Notes: generated by a model not told the origin, from the sequence alone. Shown: positions 41,125-53,125, counted from the first letter of the stretch. The stretch is DNA of 64,000 nucleotides from Bettongia penicillata ogilbyi (GCA_023548195.1 JAJHZJ010000415.1:930001-994000); one strand, 5' to 3'. Numbers and translations are program-made.

Positions 41125-41385
41125 TGTTATTTCAAACCTTAACTCAAGCATCATACTGTGCCTGAAGATCTTCCTCATTCCTATAGTTGGTGCTTCCCTT
41201 TTTCCCAAAATAATTTTGTATTTAATATGTATATCTTCTGAGTACTCCTACATCATTTATAGAATCTCCCCCATTAGTACATGGACTCTTTAACAACAAG
41301 GATTTTTTCATTTTTAATATCCCAAGTATTTAACACAGAGGGGAAAAATAGTACCTAACAAATGCTTTTTGACTGATTGTTTAGA
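41125..41385 (+). mobile_element. L2 LINE 3' terminus
   Basis: ACTCAAGCATCATACTGTGC, CTGAAGATCTTCCTCATTCC, TCCCCCATTAGTACATGGAC, CAAGGATTTTTTCATTTTTA, CCCAAGTATTTAACACAG, CTAACAAATGCTTTTTGACT. Confidence 0.8.
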
Positions 41386-41469
41386 AACTGTCGCAATGTT
41401 GCCTACTGTAATGGATTTGTATAAATAGCTATTGCTGACTTGGGGAGTTTTCTCTTGCAATGGGTTAGT

Positions 41470-42515
41470 TTGTCGACTCAACAAGCATTTTTGAAATGCA
41501 TATTGCTGTTAGTCATTTTTCAGACATGTCTAATTCTTTGGGACTCCATTTGGAGTTTTCTTGGCAAAGACACTGGAGCAGTTTGCCCTGTGCTTCAGGT
41601 CATTTTACAGATGAAAAACTGAAGCAAATTGAATTAAATGATTTGCCCAGGGTCACATAGTAAGGAAGTCAGTAAATGATGAGACCAAATTTGAACTCAG
41701 GAAGATAAGTCTTCCTGCCTCCAGCCCAGCACTCCGCTCATTGTGGCACCTAGTTTTCCATTTCCAAACAATGTACTAAGCACTGGGGTATAGAGGAAGA
41801 CAAACATAGTCCTTGTCCTCAAGAAGCTCCCAATCTAGTGGGGTAGACAACACACCAAAAAAATCTTTGAATAAGTAGGATATATACAGTATTTATTGGA
41901 AATAATCTTAATGGGTAGAAACTAGAATTAAGAAGAAGATTGGAAAATGCTTCTTGCCTACGGTGGGATTTTATCTGAGCCTCCAAGGAAACCAGAAAAG
42001 TCAAGATGAAATGAAGGAAGAAAGATATGAAAGAAGAGGATTTTAGAAATGAAGGACAGTGAATGAAAATGCATAGTAAGGGGATGGGAGTGTTTTGCAT
42101 GAAGTTCAGCCAAGCAGTACAGTGTTACTGCATCAGAGTATGTAGAGAGGAATAAGTCATAAGAAAGCATTCAGGTTATGAAGGGAAAAATAAGATTTTA
42201 TAGCTTAATAAAGATGTGAAATGGGGGTATTTGAGTTTATTCAATGGGGAAATGACATGGTCAGATCTGCATCCTAGGAAAATAGTTTTGAATAACTAAG
42301 TAGAGTAGTGGAATGGAGCAAAAAATGGAGACAGGAAGATTATTTGTAACAGTTCAGGAACGAGGTGATCAAGGCCTGAGTTAGGGTGCTGAAAATGTCA
42401 GAAGAGAGAAGAGGGTACTTATGACAGACGTTGCAAAGGGAGAATTAAATGGAATTTGGCAACAGATTTGATAAGAGAATAAGAATGAAGAGACTAGGAT
42501 GACATCTTATTTTCA
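41470..42515 (-). mobile_element. Long L2 LINE interrupted by a SINE
   Basis: Reverse-complement L2 from the terminus (ACTCAACAAGCATTTTTGAA; then after the SINE, AATGTACTAAGCACTGGGGT) through CTTGTCCTCAAGAAGCTCCC, AGGATATATACAGTATTTAT, CTTCTTGCCTACGGTGGGAT, ACATGGTCAGATCTGCATCC, GATCAAGGCCTGAGTTAGGG and GGAATTTGGCAACAGATTTG. This is the clearest internal L2 reference in the window. It is tail-to-tail with the plus-strand L2 at 41125-41385. Confidence 0.88.
41500..41757 (-). mobile_element. tRNA-headed SINE with BovB-like RTE tail, inside the L2
   Basis: GTTAGTCATTTTTCAGACAT, TTTGGAGTTTTCTTGGCAAA, GACACTGGAGCAGTTTGCC, TTGCCCAGGGTCACATAG, AATTTGAACTCAGGAAGATA, AGTCTTCCTGCCTCCAGCCC, ATTGTGGCACCTAG. 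L2 sequence lies on both sides. Confidence 0.9.
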
Positions 42516-43134
42516 TAGTTTTCCCTAAGGTCATTCTTAGGACATTTATCTAGGTCAAGTGTAACACATAAACAATGAGGTAAGCCCAGAATAGAACAGG
42601 TAGAGGAGAGTAAACTGAATTGTGTCTTTTTTAATGACTCCAGGCTTTACCCTAAAATAAAGGATGATCTTTTTACCACCCATATTGGTTCAATAATATT
42701 GTATGTGTGTTAGTTGTGGAACACAGTATCATAAAAGGAATTATACTTGAAATCACTTAAAGAGCGATAGATAAGTATACATTGTAGGTATGAATACACT
42801 ATAAGACATAATAAAGAGGAAATACTATAAGGGATGCTGTTAGGAAATATATGACCAGGAAATAAGGTAGATTGGTCACATAGTAAGGGCATAACTGATT
42901 ATTAGCTTGCAAGTTTTACTTGTAAGCACATACGGTGTCTAATGTACAGCAATAAAACCTTCAACATGTAGATAGATTTCTCTGCTGAACAAGGGGAGGA
43001 CATGAGACTTTACAACAGGTAGACAGGCATGGATTCATTGTGATATACATTAATGGAAGTAATATCTGCATCACAGACAAACTGGAGTATTAGGGGATTA
43101 TTAGAGGAATGGAGGGCTTAGAATTTAAATGCCT
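42516..43134. other. Unrecognised sequence
   Basis: Nothing recognised. Confidence 0.45.
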
Positions 43135-43400
43135 TCTAGAGGCATCTAGATGCCACCATGGATAGGATGGTAAGCCTGAATCAGGAAGACCTCAGTTTAA
43201 ATCTGGCCCAAGAGGCTTCCTAACCCTGGGACCCTGGGCAAATCACTTAATCTTTTATTGCCCTAGTTTCTTCATCTGTAAAATGGGGATCATAATAGAA
43301 ACTTTTCCCCAGTCCCTGGGGTTGTTGTGAGGATTAGATGAAATATTTGTAACACACTTACAGTGGTGCTTGGCCAATAGTAAGTTCCATATAAATGTTT
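43135..43400 (+). mobile_element. MIR-type CORE-SINE, near full length
   Basis: AGATGCCACCATGGATAGGA, CCTGAATCAGGAAGACCTCA, GTTTAAATCTGGCCCAAG, ACCCTGGGCAAATCACTTAA, CATCTGTAAAATGGGGATCA, GGGTTGTTGTGAGGATTAGA, TGAAATATTTGTAACACACT, CAATAGTAAGTTCCATATAA. Confidence 0.9.
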
Positions 43401-43779
43401 GTTCCCTTTCCCCCCTTTTCCACATCCTAAGAAAATAGGGGAACCATGAGGAATTAAGCATAAGTTAATCTTTCTGGAGATTTTTTCAACTAAAGACTAA
43501 AACCATTTAAAACATTTTTCACATTGGAATAAAATTGATCACAATTTTAATAAATTCAGTTTTTGCCTTTTGTTTTCTTCAGGATTCACATTTCTAGTGA
43601 GATGATGACTAAAAATTGTACATAGAATAATCCTATTTTGTTTTTTGAATTTCCATTGACCGTCAAAGGGAAGAGTTTCCAGATTGTGGTCTCACAGACA
43701 ATTTTTGGCCATCCCCTGCTGTATTTCAACACATAAATATTAGCTACTGCTCAGAGAGAACATAGAAACATCTTGTCCA

Positions 43780-43912
43780 GCTCTCTCATTTTTCAAATGA
43801 GGAAACTGATGCCAATAAAGCTAACATGATTTTCCAAAGTTGCTTGGTAGTAAATAGTGGAGCAAAGAGTTGAAAATGGTTATTCTGACTCCAAATCTGA
43901 TTTGTTTTTGTT
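43780..43912 (-). mobile_element. MIR-like SINE fragment
   Basis: CTCATTTTTCAAATGAGGAA, ACTGATGCCAATAAAGC, AAGTTGCTTGGTAGTAAATA, GGTTATTCTGACTCCAAATC. 43401-43779 before it is unrecognised. Confidence 0.55.
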
Positions 43913-43991
43913 TCAACTTTATGTCTTACTTATGAGCAAAGTCTAGGTTTTAAGACAGAAGACACTGATGTTCTGAGAAGGTTTAAAAATT

Positions 43992-44050
43992 CAATCAATA
44001 AACATTTATTAAGCACTTATTATGTGCTCATACTCACTGGATTAAATGCC
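43992..44050 (-). mobile_element. L2 LINE 3' terminus, very short
   Basis: CAATCAATAAACATTTATTA, AGCACTTATTATGTGCTCAT. Confidence 0.8.
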
Positions 44051-44164
44051 TGTCAAACCTCTATGTAATGCCATAGGATATCGTATTATTTTGGGGAAGC
44101 TTCCTATTGTTCCAGAAAGAATTCTAGATATAGTATAAGATAATTGGCTTTGACTTCTGCATTA

Positions 44165-44412
44165 TACTCATTTTGGTTATTATTTAGTCATTTTTTCAGC
44201 TTTGAGACCCCTTTTGGGGTTTTCTTGGTAAAGATACTGGAATAGCTTGCCATTTCCTTCTGTAGCTCTTCTGAGAGATAAGGAACTGAGGCAAATAGAG
44301 TTAAGTGATTTGTCTGGGGTCACACAGCTAGTAAGTGTCTGAGGCCAGAATTGAACTCTGGATGAAGAATGTTAATGATTATAGGCCTGGCAGTCTGTAC
44401 ACTATGCCACCC
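44165..44412 (-). mobile_element. tRNA-headed SINE with BovB-like RTE tail
   Basis: TTAGTCATTTTTTCAGCTTT, GGGGTTTTCTTGGTAAAGAT, ACTGGAATAGCTTGCCATTT, CCTTCTGTAGCTC, GTCTGGGGTCACACAGCTAG, TAAGTGTCTGAGGCCAGAAT, GTACACTATGCCACC. Confidence 0.9.
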
Positions 44413-44549
44413 CAATCATACTCTTACAGTTGTACAACAGTGAGCATGTCACAAAGTCTTTAAACTTCACTTACCTCATGTAGTACCTCCTTCCAGTAAC
44501 TTATTCTTTGGGAAGCTACTTGAAAGCCTAAGTGTAGGAGGATCAACCA

Positions 44550-44735
44550 ATCATCAGGTTACTGTGGAAATCTAGTTAACTAGTGATGAGGGCCAGAACT
44601 AGCCTAATTCAATAGCAATGATGGAGGTGGAATCTACAAGACTAAGCATTGACTGACAATGGATATTAAGGAGAGGGAAGAGTCAAGGATGATCCCTAAA
44701 TATAAACCTGAACAACTAAAAGGATAGTGGTATAC
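44550..44735 (-). mobile_element. L2 LINE internal fragment
   Basis: AACTAGTGATGAGGGCCAGA, ACTAGCCTAATTCAATAGCA, TGATGGAGGTGGAATCTACA, GGGAAGAGTCAAGGATGATC, AAAGGATAGTGGTATACTCC follow the L2 reverse-complement order. Confidence 0.65.
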
Positions 44736-45477
44736 TCCCAGTAGGGAACTTTTTTAGGAAAAGCAAACTTACAGAAAACAAAGAATCCCAATATCTATTG
44801 ATTCACATTTGAAATGCTGATGGTACTTCCTTGGTATTTCAATTGTAAAACAAAGCTTTCTCCTTATAGAGAAGAAGACTGGATTTTTCCTGGTTTTATA
44901 GAACCTGGTAGTCATTGAAATTAAGTCCCTAGCTATTTAACAATGTTTTTTATCTGTAAAAAGTTTGCTGAGGGTTGCATTTTGTCTTTGTTTTTAATAA
45001 AATGTAGGACTGTTTCATTATTTTTATTCTTTATGTAAGATGGGAGAACTTGGTTATATATTTTGGAAAGTGATATTTCATTTTGTTTTTATGGGAGCCA
45101 GCATATAATTAAACCAGTTGTGTTTTAAATTGTAAATGCTCCCAAAGGCAATAATACCAGAGGTGCATATTCTTTTGAAGTATTTTTCCTTAAAAATAGT
45201 GATACATATTTATGTTTTAAGCTGTAAAATATTTGAAGATTCCTGTGTGGAGTGTTGTTTTTAAAGCAACTACTTTCAAGAATCTTTACAAATTACTTCA
45301 GTACTACCCTTCTCAGACAAAAGTATTTTTGTACTCTGTCTTTAAGGGAAAAAAATGTTTTAAGAGATAACAACAAATGATTTGTTATTACTAAAATATT
45401 TGTGATTTTTACTTCTAAAATGCTTCAGAAGACAACTTTTTTGTTAAGTATCTATTTTTGAATTATGTGTTCACCCT
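44736..45477. other. Unrecognised AT-rich sequence
   Basis: Nothing recognised. Confidence 0.45.
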
Positions 45478-45782
45478 TCGTTTCTGAAGAAGACCATACC
45501 ATCAGAGAAATGATGACATGACTTGCACTTGACTCTGCTTTTTTGTTTTTGAATGAGGGAGGTCAATGTAGGTCACCAACCTCACTTCTCCTCCAGAGGC
45601 ATCTGAATCCAGTGACCAGATATTCGAGATGACTGAAAATGACCCAGACTGAGGCAGTTGGGGTTAACTGACTTGCCCAAAGTCACACAGCTAGTGAGTG
45701 TCAAGTGTCTGAGGTGAGATTCGAACTCAGGTCCTCCTGATTCCTGCATTGGTGCTCGATCCACTGCACTACCTAGCTGCTC
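45478..45782 (-). mobile_element. Composite SINE: tRNA-like head and second RTE-type tail
   Basis: On the plus strand: tail CCTTCGTTTCTGAAGAAGAC, CAGAGAAATGATGACATGAC, TTGCACTTGACTCTGC; middle CACTTCTCCTCCAGAGGCAT, GAATCCAGTGACCAGATATT; head GGGGTTAACTGACTTGCCCA, AAGTCACACAGCTAGTGAGT, GAACTCAGGTCCTCCTGATT, CGATCCACTGCACTACC. The copy at 49210-49522 is its near twin. The minus-strand ORF across it is a SINE translation. Confidence 0.9.
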
Positions 45783-46676
45783 ATTTTTGAATCATGCTAA
45801 GACTAAGTTATGACTAGCATTGAAAGTTGTAAAAAGGAAACTGTATTATTATACTTATTTCCTTAAAATGCTTATTTTATTTGGAAATTTATATATTTGC
45901 CTGCTAGTAGCCAGAAGCTGAATTTTAATTGTATTTTTTCATACCTTTCTGTATGTTTTAAAATCTAGATTAATTCTCCATATATAAATTTAGCAATCCA
46001 AGAAAACAAATGGACTGGCTAAAAATAATGTCACCTCTTTTTGTCATGGGTCAGCTAAGGGTACTTAATAGTATGGCCTGATTTTTTAAATGATTTTCCA
46101 ATTGTTTCTAACTTAACTATGTCAGTCAATTTCATCATACATTATACAGCCTTAAATTGACTTTATATAAGTGGTATGTGAAGCTAGCAGCCACACACCT
46201 GGATCCCTCACCTCAGGGAGAAGCGTAAGAGTGATGCGAAAAGGGTTCATCTTCAGTTGGTTCATGCTTCTCTTTTCTAATTTGTGCTATTTGGGTTGAA
46301 GTTCCCTCACAACTCTTAGGTTTCGAGTGTAGCTTTGCTATGAAGCCATCCCGTGTTCTGCTTGATATTTGTCAAACTTAAAATCTATTCTTCAAGAATG
46401 TATTTTCTTTCAGGAGAATAAATAGACCTCATTTTTCCCAATTGTATATTGCTCATTATTGGAAAACCTAGGAAGCAAAATCAAGATTTGATTTTTCTTG
46501 TTAGATAATATTCTCCTTGATGTTCTTTCTCTCTTGAAAAATCATTCCATTCCACTTAGAAAGTGATGGGAGAAGGGGAAGAATGGGAAGACAGGGAAGG
46601 TATAATAAACTTGCCCTTGTAGTGACCAGTGTCAGAAGCCATGATAACCTCTGCTACTTCTGTGTTTCTATATGTC
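45783..46676. other. Unrecognised sequence
   Basis: Nothing recognised. Confidence 0.45.
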
Positions 46677-46706
46677 TCTATCTATCTATCTATCTATCTA
46701 TCTATC

Positions 46707-46745
<39 letters not shown>

Positions 46746-46808
46746 ATCTATCTATCTATCTATTTTTTCTGCTCCTAATTGAAATAATTCATATATATAT
46801 ATATATAC

Positions 46809-46858
<50 letters not shown>
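46677..46858. repeat. (CTAT)n followed by (TA)n, compound microsatellite
   Basis: CTAT repeats from 46677 to 46763 with two CATC interruptions, a 25-base unique spacer, then TA repeats with two TACATA interruptions from about 46788 to 46858. It directly precedes an L1 3' end. Confidence 0.97.
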
Positions 46859-46859
<1 letters not shown>

Positions 46860-46863
46860 GATT

Positions 46864-47290
46864 CTTAAATATTTATGACAATTCTTGTTCTGGTGGCAAA
46901 TAATTGGAAAGTAAGGGGATGCCTATCAACCGAATGACTGAATAAACTGTGACATATGAATGTGATGAAATACAATTGTGCTTTAAGAAATGAGGAAAGA
47001 CATATGAATTGATACAGAGTGAAATGAACACATTTATGAATAACCCTGAGTACATTTGTAAAGTAATGGAATGAAATGAGCAGAAAAAGGAGAACAATTT
47101 ATATGATAATAACAGAACCATAAAAGGAATCGTTTGAAATTTATTAAAAATATGATCAATACCAAAACTATTCATGATTCTAGGGAATTATTGATGATGC
47201 TATCTACAACATAGCGTTCATGAACTTAAGGAACATAATAAGCCCCTAGACCTTTAAAATATAATCTAGTCACACTTGTTTGGCATGCAT
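46864..47290 (+). mobile_element. L1 ORF2 terminus and 3'UTR, degenerate
   Basis: Sense order: GGCAAATAATTGGAAAGTAA, GGGGATGCCTATCAACCGAA, TGACTGAATAAACTGTGACA, TATGAATGTGATGAAATACA, ATTGTGCTTTAAGAAATGAG, TGATACAGAGTGAAATGA, GAGCAGAAAAAGGAGAACAA. These are the closing ORF2 and early 3'UTR blocks (usually 'aattggaaatcgaggggatgcccatcaattgggg…'). Confidence 0.8.
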
Positions 47291-47599
47291 TAGTAAAAGT
47301 GAACTTTTGCACCACAGTATGCCATTCTATTAGATATGACTCCCTGGTCTTCCACATCTCATTCATTTCCCAGGATATCACCACATCCACCAGTCATGCT
47401 ATGACACTTCCACAATTTTGACTCCTTGGTGAACCAGTCCAACTGCACACTTCCCTTTATTTTTGAATCTCTTGCCTCTTTTTCCACTTTGCCAAACCTC
47501 TTGTTTATACCAACCATTCTTCTCCTTCAATTTTATTCACAAGCCTGAAAGACAGAAATCACTCAAAACTTAGTCATTGTGTTTTCATTGCGCAAGGTC
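47291..47599. other. Unrecognised sequence, C/T-rich
   Basis: Possibly old LINE sequence but I cannot place it. Confidence 0.35.
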
Positions 47600-47725
47600 A
47601 AACCATGAGCTGTAAAGTGGAAATCACAATAGCACCAGAGCTGTTGTGAAGATCAGATGAGGTATTATTTGTAATATACTTAATGCTGTGTCTGGCAAAT
47701 AGTAGGTGTTTAATAAATGCACGAT
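47600..47725 (+). mobile_element. MIR-type CORE-SINE, 3' half
   Basis: GTAAAGTGGAAATCACAATA, GAGCTGTTGTGAAGATCAGA, TGAGGTATTATTTGTAATAT, CAAATAGTAGGTGTTTAATA. Confidence 0.85.
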
Positions 47726-48854
47726 CACTTTCTTTCTAATCTCCCCCTTTGAAGCACATTTTTCTCTTTATGAAATAACTATGGTTTCTTTTCTGATTTT
47801 AGTAGCATAAAGATACTTAAAAGAATGAAAGTGCAAATCAACTCCAATAACATTCAATATATTTAAAATTCCACTTCCTTTATTAAAAAAAATCAAATGT
47901 AATATCCTACTTTCCTTTTCAATCAAATTTTCAACCATACTTTCAGAGTATCAAAAATGTACCATCTTCAAATGACTTTATTATTGCCACAAGAGTACAC
48001 AGAATTGGACTTCAAAGCTACCTTTGTTCTGAATAGGCCTCTCAAATAAAATAGGTATTTAGCTAGGCTATATCACAGATCATAAAATGCTATCTTTACT
48101 CTTTGGGAATAATTTAACTTGACATTCAGTGAACTTGTCATGTACCAAAGTGTCTCCATTAATTTTTCCAGGTTAGTTTTACTTTTTAAAGTTACACCAA
48201 AAGTTCAAAAATTACGTATATTTTTTGTCTAATGAACCATTATGCTTCAAAAGATTAAAAGCTATTATTATGATTGTCATTTTATAAGTAATCTGCAACA
48301 GGTGATTATTCTATTAATTATGGGTATATGATTCTTTTAATTTATACAATCAACCCTCAGCACCATAGTCTGTGTAGATTTGTTTCTATATTCATCTATG
48401 AAAATATTAAGCCTTTGGCTAAGACTTGTCCTTAGAAGTATTTTTCTAAACTCTTACTAAGGTTAACGATGTCACTTCAAAAAGCGCCTGTAACCAAATT
48501 TTCCTTTTGAAAAATTTACAAGATAATTTTACAAAATAGCATGGAATTTATTATTGTGTAACATTTGATCTCAGTACTCATTTTTTTCCCTCAGTACTCA
48601 TTCTTTTATGAGATATAATTTATACTTATAAAGGTGCACAGAGGGATTAGAATGAAAATGCCAAATTGCAATAATATTAAGCAATTTTACTGGAGTGGTC
48701 TACTCAAAATGAAATTAAAATAAAATTTCATTTTATAAAATATACTTTTCTAAAATATTATATAACTTTATGAAGTTGTTTTCTCCAGAGAATAAGCAGT
48801 GTGGTGCAGTAGAAAGTGAATTTTTCTTAGAATTAAAAGTCTTTAATCATGTTA
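47726..48854. other. Unrecognised AT-rich sequence
   Basis: Nothing recognised. CAGTACTCATT is repeated near 48572 and 48593. Confidence 0.45.
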
Positions 48855-48945
48855 TTTCTTTGAGGGCAGGGCCTATTTCTTTTTTTTTTTTTATTTTCTA
48901 TTCCAAGCACCTAGCAGAATATATCACATAGCTGGTACTTAACTG
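48855..48945 (+). mobile_element. L2 LINE 3' terminus, short
   Basis: TTTGAGGGCAGGGCCTATTT, a T tract, TTCCAAGCACCTAGCAGAAT, AGCTGGTACTTAACTGAATA. Confidence 0.75.
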
Positions 48946-49209
48946 AATACAACTGGGCTTATTTTATAGAACATAAATTCCAGGAAACAAGGATTTAATT
49001 TTCCTTTGTCTTGAGATCACATCAAATATAATAGATGTTTTCATGTGAGAGATATGAAATAATTTCATTACCTATTTTTGATGCACATAGATTGCCTGTA
49101 GTTTCAAAGAGGTATACATATACAACATGGAGATTTAGACACTTACATCTGCAAAAATAATCAGTTGCATTTTTAAGATATCCATCAATTTCAATGATTT
49201 TTATTAACC
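48946..49209. other. Unrecognised sequence
   Basis: Nothing recognised. Confidence 0.45.
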
Positions 49210-49522
49210 TGTGTGTGTTTGTCCTTCGTTGCTGAAGAAGACCATGCCATCAGAGAAATGATGGCATGATTTGCAGTTGACTTTGTTTTGCGTGAGGAAG
49301 GGCTCTGCAGGTCACCAGTCTCACTTCTCCTCCAGAGCCATCTGAATCCAATGACCAGATATTCATCAGGATGACTGGAAATGACCCAGGATGAGGCAAT
49401 TGGGGTTAAGTGACTTGCCAAAAGTCACACAGCTAGTGTCAAGTGTCTGAGGTGAGATTTGAACTCAGGTCCTCCTGACCCCTGCACTGGTGCTCTATCC
49501 ACTGCACCACCTTACTGACATC
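49210..49522 (-). mobile_element. Composite SINE: tRNA-like head and second RTE-type tail
   Basis: Near twin of 45478-45782: TTTGTCCTTCGTTGCTGAAG, CCATCAGAGAAATGATGGCA, GGTCACCAGTCTCACTTCTC, CTCCAGAGCCATCTGAATCC, ATGACCAGATATTCATCAGG, CAATTGGGGTTAAGTGACTT, GTCAAGTGTCTGAGGTGAGA, CTCTATCCACTGCACCACC. Confidence 0.92.
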
Positions 49523-51739
49523 ATCCTGTGTGCCTACCAAGAAGTAATAACTACTAATACTGGGTCAGAAAGCCAAAAAGAATAGGAGATCTCAAGAATG
49601 CTTGCGAAGAGTTTAGAAGGAAGCAGATTATCAGAGGTACAGCTAAAGTACCTTCAAGCCATAGGAACAGCTAGTACAAAAAGTGTAGAGATGCAATGTG
49701 GTAGCAATAATGTAAGGAAAGGCTTTCTTTACATCAATCTGTCATGCTTTTACCAATGAGGGAAGTACCAAGTATTCATATTTCAGTCATTCCTTTAGTA
49801 GTATCTACTCTTACAAAGGAGTACACATACATTATGCTGCTCTCGCCCCAGTTCACCCTAAATTATTACTGCCTCGACTGAATTTGCCACAGGTTTGTAA
49901 ATTCCTATGTATGCATATTACACTAATATGGAATTGAGAGATCTTGGGAGGAAATCTTTGAAGTCCAATGAAAAGACTTTGCTGTGGCATAAATTGATTC
50001 AACAAATATTTTGAAGTGCTCTGTTCATTTATTTGATCTTTCATAACTTTGATTGATCAACAGCAACTTAAGGGTACTATGTGCCAGGTACTATGATAAT
50101 AAAAGACAAAAATGGTATTGTGTTCATCTTAAAAGATTTAACCAGATTTTTTTTCTTATATCACCTACACTTCTCAATATAACCCTCATCCTTTTTCCCT
50201 TAATGCAATATATTCCAACTACAATTTTGATTTATGAATTCAAACTTGCCCTTACATCTGAGAGGCAAATTTATTTTTAAAGTTACAAACCCATTTCACA
50301 TATAAGGTTTTTTAAAAATTTTCATCTTTTATGTCATATTCTTATTAAAATTTTTCCTCCATAAAATTGAGATATCACATAAGCAAGAGTCAGATTTTTG
50401 CCAGGTTTTAGTTTTGGACTTTTCCCTGTTTTCTCTTTAGGACAAAAGAAAAGAAAGAAGTCCTTTGGATTTGACACTACGTGTTCTATTCCCTAAATGC
50501 ACCATATTATTCTGATTCAAGAGATGTCCCATATCTATAGAGTCAGGAAGCAAGTCTTCTAAAATAATTTAATTCACTTCATTATTCTATGTTAGTTAAG
50601 TTTCCAGGTAAAATCTCCTTCATGAATTCTTTTAGTCTTCCTCTCTTACACTGAATTCACATGACATCCAATTTTCAGACTATAATCATACTACAGGAAA
50701 TCATTTTTATTGATGGATGAATACTACAAAGCAATCAGAGCAGCAATTTCTTTCTCTTTTCCAAAAACAATTACAGCTGAGCTTGCTGGAATCATGCTTG
50801 TTAAAGGTCAGTTCCTATTATAATGCTCAGATCTCTATATTCCTCATCCATTTTAAATTTTTTTCAAGTTGAGACATAGTCTGTAAAAATGAATGCACCT
50901 GTTAATGTCAAGAAATTACACGCACATAAGTGTGTTTGTGCATATGCGTATATGCACACATACATATGTTTTCAATATATATGAGTATAACATATACAGC
51001 ATGATGCCTATCAATGAGAAACTGAGCTTATTTTGTAATATTTAACCTTAAATTATTTATTATCTAATCATTAAATAATTTATTTATCTTTTAATTATTT
51101 TAGTGGTAGAACCAACAAAATGGTCATAGAACCACTGACATTAATTTCTTTGATTTCTAGATTAATAATAGGTAACAATCAAAAAATATAGCACATAGGA
51201 TCCAAACTCCTTCTCTGTAAAATGTATCATATTCTGAGATGAGAAGCATGCATATGGGTGTGTAAGATTTGCACATGTCCACTCTATACATTGACATAGT
51301 AGATTGCACAGGATACAGAACGTGGTGGGTTGGAGGCAGAGTACATTGCTGTATTTTATATTTCACTGCTAGATATCAACTTTATTTTCCAGATGTTAAT
51401 CTAGGTAATTCTCCTCCCACTGTTCAGCTCTATGCCCAGTTCACTCACAGTCACTCCACAGTATGGAGATACGCATACTGACAAATGAGCTCTGTAGCAT
51501 GTCGATCCAAGTGCGTGATGTATAAATCATCTGGGAGACAGACATTCTTCATCTGCTTAGTCTTTCACATAACCCAATTCCTGCCTTTCTATTATTGAAC
51601 CTCCTTGACTCTGTGTTACCTAGACATAAGGGAATTTCCTTGTTAATTCTGACATTTCTTATTTAAAATGTTAATTTCCAGATTCAAAAGACTTTTTGCC
51701 CATCTCATTAAGTAACTGAAAGATGGAGAAACTATTAGA
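49523..51739. other. Unrecognised sequence; short L2-like end near 50070-50110
   Basis: GGGTACTATGTGCCAGGTAC at 50074-50093 resembles a minus-strand L2 terminus but is too short to be sure. Nothing else is recognised over 2.2 kb. Confidence 0.4.
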
Positions 51740-51955
51740 TGTTAAGGTTATATTGTTTTACAGACTGTCACTTGAGGATCTTTGTTATAAGCAGAGGTTT
51801 TGAAAAATACTTGAATGTCCTTCATGACAAGTAGATTCTTTAAAAAGCAGAGAACTAAACCAGGAGAAATGTGATTTGGACCTTATTCAGGCCAAAGAGG
51901 ATCTGGAGATTGAAGTTGCAATGAAAGGAAGTATAGGATAAATGATCGCTCCTGA
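51740..51955 (+). mobile_element. CR1/L3-type LINE fragment
   Basis: GAAAAATACTTGAATGTCCT, TCATGACAAGTAGATTC, CCTTATTCAGGCCAAAGAGG and ATTGAAGTTGCAATGAAAGG resemble the L3 stretch 'ttcaaatatttgaagggctgtcatgtggaagaggga…ttctgcttggccccagagg…gaagttgcagagagg'. Confidence 0.5.
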
Positions 51956-52549
51956 TAATCATTTGTGGTAGAAAGGAGGAAAGTTGGACCTAATCTTATT
52001 CGCATTCTAGATTTCAGAGACAAGATTTCAGAGTTCATAGCAGAATAGAATTTTGTAACATTTTACAGGCGAAGTCAGTATAAGAGAAATAGAAAATTCT
52101 CATAATATGAAAATCCAAAAATAAGAATAAATCATTCAAATGAGTATGGAAAAGGTGAATAATCAAAATAAACTAATATGCATATGTAGAAAGTCATTAA
52201 TAAATCTAAATTATAAATATGTTGTTGTAACAATAGTTAATAAAATATGTGACCAAAAAAAAACCCCAAACCATCATAGTCCTTTAAGAATAGTGTCTGA
52301 AATTCAGATTACCTGAACATAGTAATGAATGGTAAGGGAAAACATTTTAAAAACAACTTTTGTTGAAATACCAAGATAAAAAAGTGATGTATGCTAAAAA
52401 AAATATTTGAATTCTTTGAGAAATGATAAAGAGACAAGAATAAATATTTGCCATATTTAGTTACTGTTTTCTTTACCAAGAAGAATGCTCTTTTGACTAG
52501 AAAATAAGAAACAAAAGTGCTTTACAAATATTTGAAACTACAACTAAGA
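51956..52549. other. Unrecognised AT-rich sequence
   Basis: Nothing recognised. Confidence 0.45.
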
Positions 52550-53125
52550 GAAAAATTTTAAAAGAGTGATTTGTGGTAGATTTGAAGTCACAAGATTCTG
52601 ATGAAATAGATGTCAATGTAATTTTTTAAATGTAACTGCTGAGCCACTTATATCAGTAATTTTTGAAACATTCTGAAGGAAAGGATAAAGGATACATGAC
52701 AACAAGCGATCAATTGGAATTACAGTTTTTAATAAAGGGAAGATAATGAAATGATCAAACTTCAGTAAGCTTGAGTTTTATTCCAGGTAAAATTCTGGAA
52801 GGTAAAGTGAGGTTTCTTGGGAATTTAGAGAGTAAAGGTGTAGTCACTAAAAGGCAACATAGCTTTTCAAGAATTAATTAATCCAAACTAATTTGTCCCT
52901 TCTTACCTCCCCCCAAACTTTTTTTTTTTGGTATGATTACTAAAAATAGTTAAGGAGACTTTCAAAGAAATAATCTGCCTGAACTTCATCAAAACCCTTG
53001 AAAAAGTCTCTCAAGCTATCCTTGGGAGGGGGAGATGGGAAAATATCAACTAGATGATAATACAGTTGAATATATGTAGAATTATTTGTGGTTCAGAGAA
53101 TAGTGATGAACAAAAATATTCCAAC
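52550..53125 (+). pseudogene. CR1/L3-type LINE reverse-transcriptase remnant
   Basis: Sense L3 RT sequence: ACTGCTGAGCCACTTATATC, AGTAATTTTTGAAACATTCT, AATAAAGGGAAGATAATGAA, AAAATTCTGGAAGGTAAAGT, AAAGGCAACATAGCTTTTCA, ATCAAAACCCTTGAAAAAGT, GATGGGAAAATATCAACTAG and ATGATAATACAGTTGAATAT. The last corresponds to 'ggagatgtgggctagatgatagtacagttaggtgg'. No frame is maintained. Confidence 0.7.

Noticed and set aside
45478..45782. tRNA gene
   Set aside because: The tRNA-like head is that of a SINE; it has no foldable intact cloverleaf that I can see, and it recurs as a repeat.
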